Below are positions 1-7,029 of a stretch of 25,991 bases of DNA, piece after piece. A program made the translations under genes and the position numbers. This stretch comes from Desulfovibrionaceae bacterium UBA6814 (GTDB lineage Bacteria > Desulfobacterota > Desulfovibrionia > Desulfovibrionales > Desulfovibrionaceae): positions 1 to 25,991 of the forward strand of contig DKEU01000183.1 of NCBI GenBank assembly GCA_002452635.1. The letters are read 5' to 3'. Each line of letters starts with the position of its first letter. Positions within the stretch are counted from its first letter, which is position 1. Below the pieces are notes generated by a model. It worked only from the letters and a program-made list of their open reading frames with translations. It was not told the DNA's origin and ran no database searches.

Positions 1-57
1 TCGCGCTCCCCCTCCCCTATCCCAAAAACTTTTATCGAATCAGGAAGATAGAGAGCG

Positions 58-1236
58 ATGATGAAGGACAGTTTCGAGAAGCCCGCCGGGCATCCCGGCG
101 GACATCCGGGCGGACATCCCGGGGGGCATCCGGGCGCCAAGCCCGCGCCCAAGCACGACCTGGGGCCCGACGTGCCCGAGTGCCGGCTCATCGCCTGGGA
201 GATCACCCGCTCCTGCAACCTCGCCTGCAAGCACTGCCGCGCCGAGGCCCACCTGGAGCCCTACCCCGGCGAATTCTCCACCGAGGAAGCCCTGGCCCTC
301 ATCGACACCTTCCCCAAGGTGGGCAACCCCATCGTCATCTTCACCGGCGGCGAACCGCTGCTGCGCAAGGACGTGTTCACCCTGGTCAAGCACGCCAAGT
401 CCCTGGGCCTGCGCCCGGTCATGGCCCCCAACGGCACCCTCATCACCGCGGAAAACGCCCGCCAGATGAAGGAGGCCGGCATCGAGCGCTGCTCCATCTC
501 CATCGACGGGCCCGACGCCGCCAGCCACGACGCCTTCCGCTGCGTGCCCGGCGCGTTCGAGAAATCCATGCGGGGGATCCAGTTCCTGAAAGACGCGGGG
601 CTGGAGTTCCAGATCAACACCACCGTGACCCGCAACAACCTGGGCCAGTTCAAGGACATCTTCCACCTGGCCGAACGGCTCGGCGCGGCCGCCTGGCACA
701 TCTTCCTGCTGGTGCCCACGGGCCGCGGCGCAGGGCTCGCGGACCAGGTCATCACGGCCAGGGAATACGAGGACGTGCTCAACTGGTTCTACGACTTCCG
801 CAAGACCACCTCCATGCAGCTCAAGGCCACCTGCGCGCCGCACTACCACCGCATCCTGCGGCAGCGGGCCAAGGAGGACGGCATCCCGGTCACCTTCGAG
901 AACTTCGGCCTGGACGCGGTGTCCCGCGGCTGCCTGGGCGGCACCGGCTTCTGCTTCATCTCCCACACCGGCCAGGTGCAGCCCTGCGGCTACCTGGACC
1001 TGGACTGCGGCAACGTGCGGCAGACCCCCTTCCCGGAAATCTGGGCCAAGTCGAAGCATTTCCTTGAATTCCGGGACCAGTCGCAATATGAGGGCAAGTG
1101 CGGCGTGTGCGAATACCACAAGGTCTGCGCCGGCTGCCGCGCCCGCGCCTACACCATGCAGGGCTCCCACCTGGCCGAGGAGCCCCTGTGCTCGCACCAG
1201 CCCGCCCGCCTGAAGAACGCCGGCAAGGGAGCCTAG
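58..1236 (+). CDS. ahbD: Heme b synthase AhbD (radical SAM, alternative heme pathway)
   Basis: Radical SAM enzyme that converts iron-coproporphyrin III to heme b by oxidative decarboxylation of two propionates, the last step of the siroheme-dependent heme pathway of sulfate reducers. The cluster motif CNLACKHC gives Cys53, Cys57 and Cys60; the GGEP motif of SAM binding follows near residue 97. The C-terminal third carries a twitch/SPASM-like Cys set (GTGFCF, QPCGY, CGVCEY, VCAGC) for an auxiliary iron-sulfur cluster. Opening CRLIAWEITRSCN resembles AhbD rather than the paralogue AhbC, which starts differently in my recollection. Residues 11-26 are four His-Pro-Gly-Gly-type repeats, an odd addition. 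Start chosen at the first of two tandem ATGs, with AGGAAG ten bases upstream; the second ATG is possible. The next gene starts 6 bp after the stop, so the two are probably co-transcribed. Confidence 0.9.
   Translation: MMKDSFEKPAGHPGGHPGGHPGGHPGAKPAPKHDLGPDVPECRLIAWEITRSCNLACKHCRAEAHLEPYPGEFSTEEALALIDTFPKVGNPIVIFTGGEPLLRKDVFTLVKHAKSLGLRPVMAPNGTLITAENARQMKEAGIERCSISIDGPDAASHDAFRCVPGAFEKSMRGIQFLKDAGLEFQINTTVTRNNLGQFKDIFHLAERLGAAAWHIFLLVPTGRGAGLADQVITAREYEDVLNWFYDFRKTTSMQLKATCAPHYHRILRQRAKEDGIPVTFENFGLDAVSRGCLGGTGFCFISHTGQVQPCGYLDLDCGNVRQTPFPEIWAKSKHFLEFRDQSQYEGKCGVCEYHKVCAGCRARAYTMQGSHLAEEPLCSHQPARLKNAGKGA
88..135 (+). repeat. Four tandem 12-nt units encoding His-Pro-Gly-Gly in ahbD
   Basis: His codons at 91, 103, 115 and 127 lie exactly 12 bases apart, each followed by Pro-Gly. 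The third positions differ between units (CCC/CCG, GGC/GGG), so the array has drifted at the DNA level while the peptide stays regular. Confidence 0.85.
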
Positions 1237-1242
1237 CTGCCC

Positions 1243-1728
1243 ATGGATGCCCGCATGGACGACCTGGACAAGCGCCTGCTCGACATCATCCAGTCCGACT
1301 TCCCCCTGGAGGCCCGGCCCTACGCCGTGGTGGGCGAGCGCCTGGGCATCTCCGAGGACGAGGCCCTGGCGCGCGTGCGCGCCCTCAAGCAGAGCGGGGT
1401 CATCCGCCGCATCGGCGGCAACTTCCAGTCCCGCAAGCTGGGCTTCCACTCCACCCTGTGCGCGGCCCGCGTGCCCGAGGACAAGCTCGACGCCTTCGTG
1501 GCCGAGGTCAACCGCCACCCCGGCGTGACCCACAACTACCTGCGCCGCCACCCCTACAACGTCTGGTTCACCTTCATCGGCCCCTCCCGCCAGGAGGTGG
1601 ACGACACCCTGGCCGCAATGCGCAGGGCCACGGGCATCGACATCCTGAACCTGCCCGCCTCGCGCATGTACAAGATCAAGGTCGACTTCAAGATGGCCAA
1701 CAACGCCAGCAACGAGGAGGAGGACTAG
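1243..1728 (+). CDS. ahbB: Siroheme decarboxylase subunit (AhbA/AhbB family, probably AhbB)
   Basis: 161-aa Lrp/AsnC-like protein. AhbA and AhbB form a heterodimer that removes two acetate carboxyls from siroheme to give 12,18-didecarboxysiroheme, upstream of AhbC and AhbD. Residues about 5-65 form an AsnC-type winged helix (LDKRLLDIIQSDFP, then IRRIGGNFQSRKLG). The second half has the HNYLRRHPYNVWFTF stretch typical of these decarboxylases, with His and Arg residues suited to binding tetrapyrrole carboxylates. Only one of the two subunits is in the window; the partner and ahbC must lie elsewhere or upstream. Assignment to AhbB rather than AhbA rests on recalled similarity and is uncertain. 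An AAGGGAG lies 11 bases before the ATG; Met5 is an alternative start but has no ribosome binding site. The next gene follows after 2 bp. Confidence 0.8.
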   Translation: MDARMDDLDKRLLDIIQSDFPLEARPYAVVGERLGISEDEALARVRALKQSGVIRRIGGNFQSRKLGFHSTLCAARVPEDKLDAFVAEVNRHPGVTHNYLRRHPYNVWFTFIGPSRQEVDDTLAAMRRATGIDILNLPASRMYKIKVDFKMANNASNEEED

Positions 1729-1730
1729 CC

Positions 1731-2072
1731 ATGCCCATCGTCACCGTGCAGATGCTCACCGGCCGCACCACGCAGCAGCGGAAGGAACTGGCGGAGGTCC
1801 TGCTGCGCGAAACCGCCCGCATCTGCGGCTGCGCGCCCGAGGCGGTCAAGGTCTGCATCCAGGAAATCCCGGCCGAGAACTGGAATATCGGCGGGGTCTG
1901 GGGCCCGGACGTGGTGGCCGCCCGCCAGAAGGCCGCTGCCGCCGCCGCGAAGAAGGCCCCGGCCAAGAAGACGGCCGCCAAGAAGGCCGCCGCCCCCAAG
2001 AAGGCGGCTGCGCCCAAGAAGCCCGCGGCCAAGAAGGCGGCTCCCAAGAAGGCTGCCCCCAAGAAGAAGTAG
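1731..2072 (+). CDS. 4-oxalocrotonate tautomerase-like protein with Lys/Ala/Pro-rich tail
   Basis: 113 residues. The first ~62 match the small tautomerase family: Met is followed by Pro2 (the catalytic amino-terminal proline after Met removal), then a beta strand, an Arg12 in LTGRT, a helix with QQRKELAEVL, and a second strand (VKVCIQEIP). Residues 67-113 are a low-complexity tail containing 18 lysines, almost all as KK pairs separated by Ala and Pro, like the C-terminal domain of histone H1 or the tails of bacterial AlgP/HU-type proteins. The tail should be unfolded and could bind nucleic acid. The gene starts 2 bp after the preceding gene and stops one base before the rpe start, so it sits inside a tight operon. 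The tautomerase substrate is unknown. Confidence 0.8.
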   Translation: MPIVTVQMLTGRTTQQRKELAEVLLRETARICGCAPEAVKVCIQEIPAENWNIGGVWGPDVVAARQKAAAAAAKKAPAKKTAAKKAAAPKKAAAPKKPAAKKAAPKKAAPKKK

Positions 2073-2073
2073 C

Positions 2074-2742
2074 ATGGGCCGGCCCTTCATCCTCTCGCCA
2101 TCCCTGCTCTCCTCGGACTTCGGCCGCCTGGCCGACGAGCTGGCCGCCCTGGAGGAGGCCGGCCTGTCCTGGGTGCACTGGGACGTGATGGACGGGGCCT
2201 TCGTGCCCAACATCACCTTCGGCCCGCCGGTGATAAAGGCACTGCGCAAGCGCTCCAAGCTCTTCTTCGACGTGCACCTCATGATCGAGAAGCCCGAGCG
2301 CTACCTGGCCGAGTTCGTGGACGCGGGCGCGGACCTGGTGTGCGTGCACGCCGAGGCCACGGTCCACCTGGAGCGCACCGTGGCCGAGATCGCGCGCCTG
2401 GGGGCCAAGCCCGCCGTGGCCCTGAACCCGGCCACCCCCCTGGACCACATGCTCTACCTCATCCCCCAGCTCCACATGACCCTCATCATGAGCGTGAACC
2501 CGGGCTTCGGCGGCCAGTCCTTCATCCCCTTCACCCTGCCCAAGCTGCGCCAGCTCGCGGCCCTGCGCGAGGAGGCCAACCCCGAGATGCTCATCCAGGT
2601 GGACGGCGGGGTCACCCCGGACAACACCACGACCCTGGTCAAGGCCGGGGCCGACGTGCTGGTCTCCGGCTCCGCCTTCTTCGGCTTCCCGCCCTACCGG
2701 AAGCGCCACCAGGCGTTCCTCAAGGCGGCGGGCCGGCCCTGA
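2074..2742 (+). CDS. rpe: Ribulose-phosphate 3-epimerase
   Basis: 222-aa TIM-barrel enzyme interconverting D-ribulose 5-phosphate and D-xylulose 5-phosphate in the pentose phosphate pathway. Key family motifs are present: WDVMDG with Asp37 and nearby His35, FDVHLMIEKPE with His68, SVNPGFGGQSFI at 141-151 (phosphate loop), QVDGGV with catalytic Asp177, and VSGSAFF near the C terminus. Length is normal for the family. The ATG begins one base after the stop of the tautomerase gene; the AAGAAGAAG encoding that gene's Lys tail is the only purine-rich stretch upstream, so translation may be coupled to the upstream gene. The operon ends here: a large palindrome follows. Confidence 0.95.
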   Translation: MGRPFILSPSLLSSDFGRLADELAALEEAGLSWVHWDVMDGAFVPNITFGPPVIKALRKRSKLFFDVHLMIEKPERYLAEFVDAGADLVCVHAEATVHLERTVAEIARLGAKPAVALNPATPLDHMLYLIPQLHMTLIMSVNPGFGGQSFIPFTLPKLRQLAALREEANPEMLIQVDGGVTPDNTTTLVKAGADVLVSGSAFFGFPPYRKRHQAFLKAAGRP

Positions 2743-2765
2743 GGCGCGGACAGGAAGAAAAAACG

Positions 2766-2852
2766 GGCGATTCGTGCACCGCCCCTACGAAAGAGAACCT
2801 TGCCGGACTCCCTTGTCCGGCCCTCTTGGGTAGGGGCGGTGCACGAATCGCC
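2766..2852. repeat. Large inverted repeat of the GTAGGGGCGR type
   Basis: A 23-bp perfect inverted repeat: 2766-2788 (GGCGATTCGTGCACCGCC, then CCTAC) against 2830-2852. Inside it AAGAG/CTCTT (2791-2795 with 2823-2827) and GCCGGAC/GTCCGGC (2802-2808 with 2815-2821) pair as well, so the whole 87 nt can fold as one long stem. It lies between rpe and the tetR promoter and could act as a terminator, but it has no clear T tract. A shorter relative is at 5308-5331. Confidence 0.85.
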
Positions 2853-2875
2853 TTTCTTCATGCCCGGTATCCCGC

Positions 2876-2904
2876 TTGACGAGGAATCCGGGAGCATATA
2901 AATA
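2876..2904 (+). promoter_or_regulatory. Sigma-70-like promoter of tetR
   Basis: TTGACG at 2876-2881 as the -35 box. The AT-rich stretch beginning TATAAA at 2897 gives a -10 box: TATAAA with a 15-bp spacer or TAAATA (2899-2904) with 17 bp. The operator-like site starts at the -10 box, the usual place for a repressor site. Confidence 0.55.
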
Positions 2905-2921
2905 AACAATCGTTCGTTTAT
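2904..2921 (+). promoter_or_regulatory. Putative TetR operator 1 (before tetR)
   Basis: AAACAATCGTTCGTTTAT, an imperfect dyad (7 of 9 paired positions over 2903-2920) between the -10 box and the GGAGAG ribosome binding site of tetR. It matches the site at 3543-3560 at 15 of 18 positions, pointing to autorepression and shared control. Confidence 0.6.
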
Positions 2922-2932
2922 GGAGAGACGCC

Positions 2933-3505
2933 GTGCGCGTGAAGGACGAGGAAAAGCGCCAGCAGATACGGGACGCCGCGGTGCGGCTCATCAACGAGAT
3001 GGGCTTCGCGGGCGCGAGCATGTCCAAGATCGCCAAGGCGGCCGGGGTGTCCCCGGCCACCATCTACCTGTATTTCGAGAACAAGGAGCACATGGTCCAG
3101 AGCCTGTACCTGGAGCTCAAGGCCGGTCTGCTCCAGGGCATGATGGCGGGCACGGACCAGGAGGCGACCATCAAGGGCAAGCTGCGCCGGGCCTGGCGCA
3201 ATTTCCACGCCCTGCTCATCTCCCGGCCCGAAATCTACCGGTTCTGCGAGCAGTTCTACAACTCCCCCTACATCCGGGCCCTGCCCCCGGAGAAGATCGA
3301 CCGGATCTACAGCCCCATGGCCGCGGTGTTCGCCGCGGCGGAGGCGCAGGGCCTCATCCGGCCCCTGCCCTTTGCCGTGGCCTTCACCTCTGTGTTCGGG
3401 CCCCTGGGGCTGGTGATGAAGCTCGGCCCCCAGAACGGGGTCCCCAGCACGCCGGAGGAGCTGGACACCTTGTTCGACATGGCCTGGCGCTCGGTGGCCG
3501 CCTGA
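2933..3505 (+). CDS. TetR/AcrR family transcriptional repressor
   Basis: 190 aa. Residues about 8-55 form the TetR DNA-binding domain: QQIRDAAVRLINEMGF, then SMSKIAKAAGVSPATIYLYFENKEHM, a textbook recognition helix and TetR signature. The remaining ~135 residues are the variable ligand-binding and dimerisation domain, so the inducer cannot be read from sequence. Start is a GTG with GGAGAG five bases upstream; an ATG at 2919 is in another frame. Two related operator-like sites flank the gene, at 2904-2921 and 3543-3560, so it most likely represses itself and the dehydrogenase/aldo-keto reductase pair behind it. The natural inducer might be an aldehyde or quinone, judged only from the enzymes beside it. 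Confidence 0.9.
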   Translation: MRVKDEEKRQQIRDAAVRLINEMGFAGASMSKIAKAAGVSPATIYLYFENKEHMVQSLYLELKAGLLQGMMAGTDQEATIKGKLRRAWRNFHALLISRPEIYRFCEQFYNSPYIRALPPEKIDRIYSPMAAVFAAAEAQGLIRPLPFAVAFTSVFGPLGLVMKLGPQNGVPSTPEELDTLFDMAWRSVAA

Positions 3506-3542
3506 TTGCGGCCCTGTCCGCCTCTTTTTTTCACCAGAAAAA

Positions 3543-3560
3543 GAACGATCGTTCATTTAT
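3543..3560 (+). promoter_or_regulatory. Putative TetR operator 2 (before the dehydrogenase)
   Basis: GAACGATCGTTCATTTAT. The first 12 bases (3543-3554) are a perfect palindrome. It is 15/18 identical to the site before tetR and lies directly ahead of the AAAGGAGG ribosome binding site of the dehydrogenase. I see no good separate promoter in the 69-bp gap. Confidence 0.6.
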
Positions 3561-3574
3561 TAAAGGAGGACGCC

Positions 3575-4303
3575 ATGGACAGAGTGCAGGACAAGGTCGT
3601 GGTGGTCACCGGGGCCAGCAGCGGCATCGGCAGGGCCATCGCCCAGAAGCTGTCAGAGCACGGCGCGCTGCTGGTGCTGGGCGCGCGGCGCGAGGACCGG
3701 CTCCAGGAACTGGCCTCCCGGCTGCCCAACCCGGCCGAGTACCGGGTGACCGACGTGACCCGGCGGGAGCAGGTGGAGGCCCTGGCCCGGGCCGCGCTGG
3801 ACCGGTTCGGCCGCATCGACGCCTGGGTGAACAATGCGGGCGTCATGCCCCTCTCCCGCATGGAGATGGACAAGGTGGACGAGTGGGAGCGCACGGTGGA
3901 CGTGAACATCAAGGGCGTGCTCTGGGGCATCCACGCGGCCCTGGGCCACATGCTCACGCGCGGCCACGGGCACTTCGTGAACATCTCCTCGGTGGGCGGG
4001 CTCAAGACCATGCCCACGGCCGCGGTCTACTGCGGCACCAAGTACGCGGTGCGGGCCATCGGCGAGGGGTTGCGCATGGAGACCGCGGGCAAGGTGCGGG
4101 TGACCACCATCTATCCCGGGGCCGTGACCTCCGAGCTGACGCACGGCATCAGCGTGCCCGAGGTGCGCCGGTCTATGGACGCGTTCGTGGACATCGCCAT
4201 CCCGCCCGAGGCCATCGCCGACGGCGTGCTCTACGCCCTGGGCCAACCCGCGGACGTGGCGGTGACCGACCTGGTCATCCGCCCCGCGCGCCAGGAATTT
4301 TAG
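3575..4303 (+). CDS. Short-chain dehydrogenase/reductase (SDR), NADP type
   Basis: 242-aa classical SDR. The Rossmann cofactor loop is TGASSGIG at 12-19, NNAG is at 86-89, and the catalytic tetrad is Asn111, Ser139, Tyr152 and Lys156 (YCGTK). Arg38-Arg39 after the second beta strand suggests NADP(H) preference. It most resembles the YdfG-like group of general alcohol/aldehyde reductases; the substrate is unknown. Start is the ATG five bases after AAAGGAGG; the open frame continues upstream to 3506 but that part covers the operator and lacks a ribosome site. The aldo/keto reductase follows 12 bp downstream with its own GGGGAGG, so the two form an operon probably controlled by the TetR protein. 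Confidence 0.9.
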   Translation: MDRVQDKVVVVTGASSGIGRAIAQKLSEHGALLVLGARREDRLQELASRLPNPAEYRVTDVTRREQVEALARAALDRFGRIDAWVNNAGVMPLSRMEMDKVDEWERTVDVNIKGVLWGIHAALGHMLTRGHGHFVNISSVGGLKTMPTAAVYCGTKYAVRAIGEGLRMETAGKVRVTTIYPGAVTSELTHGISVPEVRRSMDAFVDIAIPPEAIADGVLYALGQPADVAVTDLVIRPARQEF

Positions 4304-4315
4304 GGGAGGATCACC

Positions 4316-5287
4316 ATGCAGTACCGCACATTGGGAACGCAGGGGCTCAAGGTCTCGGCCCTGGGCCTGGGGTGCATGGGCATGTCGGAGTTCTACGGGA
4401 GCACCGACGACGCCCAGTCCACGGCCACCATCCAGCGGGCGCTGGACCTGGGCCTGGACTTCCTGGACACCGCGGACATGTACGGCCGCGGCCACAACGA
4501 GGAGCTGGTGGGCAAGGCCATCTCGGGCCGGCGCGGCCAGGTGGTGCTGGCCACCAAGTTCGGCGTGGTGCGTCCCACCGCCGAACTGCGGGACAACCGG
4601 CTGGACGGCAGCCCGGCCTACGTGCGCAAGGCCTGCGAGGCCAGCCTCCAGCGGCTGGGCGTGGAGCACATCGACCTGTACTACCAGCACCGGGTGGCCC
4701 CGGACACGCCCGTGGAGGAGACCGTGGGGGCCATGGCCGAGCTGGTGGCCGCGGGCAAGGTGCGCTACCTGGGCCTGTCCGAGGCCAGCCCGGAGCAGAT
4801 CCGGCGGGCGCATGCGGTGCACCCCATCAGCGTGTTGCAGACCGAGTACTCCCTGTGGACCCGGGACGTGGAAGAGGAGATCCTGGCCACCTGCCGGGAG
4901 CTGGGCATCGGGTTCGTGGCGTACAGCCCGCTGGGCCGGGGCTTCCTGACCGGCCGCATCAAGAGCGCGGCGGACCTGGAGCCCACGGACCTGCGCGCGA
5001 CGCCCTTTTTCCCGCGCTTCATCGGGGACAACCTGGAGCACAACCTGGCCATCGTGCGGGGCGTAGAGGCCCTGGCCGCGGCCAAGGGCTGCACGCCGGC
5101 CCAGCTCTCCCTGGCCTGGGTCCTGGCCCGGGGCGCGGACGTGGTGCCCATCGCCGGCACCCGGCGCGCCGCGTACCTGGAGGAGAACCTGGGGGCCCTG
5201 AACCTGGCGCTCTCCCCGGACGACCTGGCGGCACTGGACCGCATCGCCCCCCTGGGCGCGGCCCGCGGCGAGCGCTACGGCTCCTAG
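4316..5287 (+). CDS. Aldo/keto reductase
   Basis: 323-aa (alpha/beta)8-barrel NADPH-dependent oxidoreductase. The catalytic tetrad is visible as Asp51 (LDTAD), Tyr56 (MYG), Lys81 (ATKFG) and His125 (YYQHR). The C-terminal cofactor segment reads VPIAGTRRAAYLEENLGAL. The opening LGTQGLKVSALGLGCMGMSEFYG is typical of the AKR13-like / YakC group. Family members reduce aldehydes and ketones; the true substrate is not evident. It follows the SDR gene with 12 bp between them and shares its putative TetR control. Length is normal. Confidence 0.92.
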   Translation: MQYRTLGTQGLKVSALGLGCMGMSEFYGSTDDAQSTATIQRALDLGLDFLDTADMYGRGHNEELVGKAISGRRGQVVLATKFGVVRPTAELRDNRLDGSPAYVRKACEASLQRLGVEHIDLYYQHRVAPDTPVEETVGAMAELVAAGKVRYLGLSEASPEQIRRAHAVHPISVLQTEYSLWTRDVEEEILATCRELGIGFVAYSPLGRGFLTGRIKSAADLEPTDLRATPFFPRFIGDNLEHNLAIVRGVEALAAAKGCTPAQLSLAWVLARGADVVPIAGTRRAAYLEENLGALNLALSPDDLAALDRIAPLGAARGERYGS

Positions 5288-5307
5288 CCCGGCTGGCCCC
5301 AAAAGAA

Positions 5308-5331
5308 GGGCGGTTCGCGAACCGCCCCTAC
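5308..5331. repeat. Short palindrome, second copy of the GTAGGGGCGR repeat
   Basis: GGGCGGTTCG/CGAACCGCCC is a perfect 20-bp palindrome at 5308-5327, followed by CTAC. The arm sequence matches those at 2766-2788 and 2830-2852 (GGGCGRTTCG core, CGCCCCTAC end). It lies between the aldo/keto reductase and lpxB. Confidence 0.8.
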
Positions 5332-5384
5332 ATGAAGAACCCGGCATGGCTCGACAACCCGTCGGCCCGCCACAAGGACACCGC

Positions 5385-6518
5385 ATGGGCCTGCCCGCGC
5401 TTCCCTCTCCCCTCATCTGGATAAACGCCGGCGAGACGTCGGGCGACGTGCACGGGGCGCTGCTCATGCGGGAGCTCCTGCGCCTGCGGCCCAACACCCG
5501 CATCACGGGCATGGCCGGGCCGGCCATGCGCGAGGCCGGGGCGGTGGCCGTGGCCCGCACCGAGGAGCTGTCGGTGATGGGCTTCACCGAGGTGCTGGGC
5601 AAGATCGTCACCATCGCCGGGCTGCTGCGCCGCATCCGGGCCAACCTGGAGGCCTGCCGGCCCGACGTGGTGGTGCTCATCGACGCGCCGGCCTTCAATT
5701 TCCGGGTGGCGCGCATGGCCAAGGCCCTGGGCATCCCGGTGGCGTACTACATCTCGCCCAAGCTCTGGGCCTGGCGGCAGGGCCGGGCGCGGTTCATCAA
5801 GCAGCACGTGGACCGGATGGTCTGCATCTTCCCGTTCGAAAAGGACTTCTACGCCAAGTTCGGGGTCAGCGCCGACTACGTGGGCCATCCCCTGCTGGCG
5901 GACCTGACCACGCCCGAGCTGGACGGGATCAAGCCCGACCCCAAGCGCATCGGCATCCTGCCCGGGTCGCGCCGCAGCGAGATAGCCTCGCTCACCCCGG
6001 TGTTCGGCAAGGCGGCCGAGACGCTCTACGACCGCGACGACGCCCTGCGCTTCGCGGCCATCGCCGCGCCCGGGGTGAAGGAGGAGACCCTGCGCGGCCT
6101 GTGGCCCGCGCACGTGCCCCTGGAGGTGCTGGGCGCGGAGGAGCGGTACGCGCACATGCGGGGGTGCGGGTTCCTGCTGGCGGCCTCGGGCACGGTGAGC
6201 ATGGAGACCGCGCTGCTGGGCGTGCCCACCATCGTGGCCTACAAGCTCTCGGCCCTGACCTTCTTCCTGGCCAAGCGCGTGGTGAAGGTGCCCTACGTGA
6301 GCCTGCCCAACATCATCCTGAACCAGCCCGTGTTCCCCGAGTATTTGCAGGACCAGGCCAACCCCGCGGCCCTAGCCAAGCAGGCCCGCGACTGGCTCGA
6401 CACCCCGGCCCGCCTGGAGAGCATCCGCCGCCAGCTCGCGCCGCTACGGGAGATTCTGGGGCCGGAGGGAGCGGCTGGCAGGGCGGCGGAGATCGTGCTG
6501 GAGACGGTGAAAAGATAG
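5385..6518 (+). CDS. lpxB: Lipid-A-disaccharide synthase
   Basis: 377-aa GT19 glycosyltransferase joining UDP-2,3-diacylglucosamine and lipid X into the tetraacyl disaccharide of lipid A, at the inner face of the cytoplasmic membrane. Hallmarks: NAGETSGD at 14-21, VLIDAPAFNF, YYISPKLWAWRQGR, FPFEKDFYAKFG, ILPGSRRSEI, ASGTVSMETALLG and VPYVSLPNIILN. It is not beside lpxA, fabZ or lpxD, the common arrangement elsewhere. Start chosen at 5385, with AAGGA six bases upstream and an N terminus matching the family; an in-frame ATG at 5346 would add 13 residues without a good ribosome site. Its presence shows an LPS-bearing Gram-negative cell. Confidence 0.95.
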   Translation: MGLPALPSPLIWINAGETSGDVHGALLMRELLRLRPNTRITGMAGPAMREAGAVAVARTEELSVMGFTEVLGKIVTIAGLLRRIRANLEACRPDVVVLIDAPAFNFRVARMAKALGIPVAYYISPKLWAWRQGRARFIKQHVDRMVCIFPFEKDFYAKFGVSADYVGHPLLADLTTPELDGIKPDPKRIGILPGSRRSEIASLTPVFGKAAETLYDRDDALRFAAIAAPGVKEETLRGLWPAHVPLEVLGAEERYAHMRGCGFLLAASGTVSMETALLGVPTIVAYKLSALTFFLAKRVVKVPYVSLPNIILNQPVFPEYLQDQANPAALAKQARDWLDTPARLESIRRQLAPLREILGPEGAAGRAAEIVLETVKR

Positions 6519-6566
6519 CCCCTTTAAAAGACACCGTGGATTATACCAACTCAAGGAGAGTAGAAT

Positions 6567-6983
6567 ATGAACACAGGAAGAAGCCTAATGGAAGATATTT
6601 CAAAAGCAATTGAGACGCTATTAAAGCACACTATGGAAGATCAGATTGCATTAAAATCTCTTGATATTATCAATTCGTTTGCCCAAAAAGAAACAACATC
6701 TACTACTGATCTTCTTGAATTACTTGACAAAGTAGAAAGCAACTACGAATCTAGAATTTCTGCTAAAAAGGAAATATTAGCCAACCTGACACAACAATGT
6801 ATTCAGCTTGGCAACGCAAAGATAGTCGATGCAGTATCAGTAGGAATTGGGAAAATTGCTAATCACATATGCACGAAAATAGATGCACTGGGCGAAGCAA
6901 CTAAGGATACAAATAGCAACAAAGAAAAACAGACAACACCAAGCAATGACTCAACAACCAGCGAATCACAAGTAACAAAATAG
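6567..6983 (+). CDS. Unrecognised AT-rich gene
   Basis: 138 residues, no family recognised. It has a clear start (ATG with AAGGAG eight bases upstream). Base use is strikingly unlike its neighbours: 6601-6660 has 21 G or C in 60, whereas the flanking lpxB is GC-rich in nearly every third codon position. Codons such as TTA, AAA and ATA are common. The first ~110 residues look helical and amphipathic (repeated Leu/Ile with Glu/Lys, e.g. DLLELLDKVESNYESR), possibly coiled coil. The last ~30 are polar and low-complexity, rich in Ser, Thr, Asn, Lys and Gln. There is no signal peptide or membrane segment. It lies 48 bp after lpxB and beside a toxin-antitoxin remnant, which suggests recent horizontal arrival. 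Function unknown. Confidence 0.75.
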   Translation: MNTGRSLMEDISKAIETLLKHTMEDQIALKSLDIINSFAQKETTSTTDLLELLDKVESNYESRISAKKEILANLTQQCIQLGNAKIVDAVSVGIGKIANHICTKIDALGEATKDTNSNKEKQTTPSNDSTTSESQVTK

Positions 6984-6985
6984 TA

Positions 6986-7029
6986 CCCCGCTGTAGTTCG
7001 AAACCCGAGGATACCTACCCTACGCGGGG
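6986..7029. terminator. Possible bidirectional hairpin between convergent genes
   Basis: CCCCGC(T)GTAG at 6986-6996 pairs with CTACGCGGGG at 7020-7029 with one bulge. It sits directly after the stop of the unrecognised gene and covers the stop of higA on the other strand. There is no T tract, so terminator function is only inferred. Confidence 0.4.

Noticed and set aside
88..135. Tandem repeats considered as a CRISPR-like or phase-variable tract
   Set aside because: Units are only 12 nt, without spacers, and in frame within a protein gene; length change would keep the frame, so no on/off switching.
40..1551. 503-codon open frame on the - strand opposite ahbD and the decarboxylase
   Set aside because: Composition is Gly/Ala/Val/His-rich with no domain and no ribosome site; it mirrors the high-GC third positions of two well-identified genes.
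5346..5384. Upstream ATG as the lpxB start
   Set aside because: The 13 extra residues match nothing in the family and lack a ribosome site; AAGGA supports 5385.
2920..5424. 834-codon + strand frame across tetR, SDR and aldo/keto reductase
   Set aside because: It is Arg/Gly/Pro-rich nonsense overlapping three genes with clear motifs and ribosome sites.
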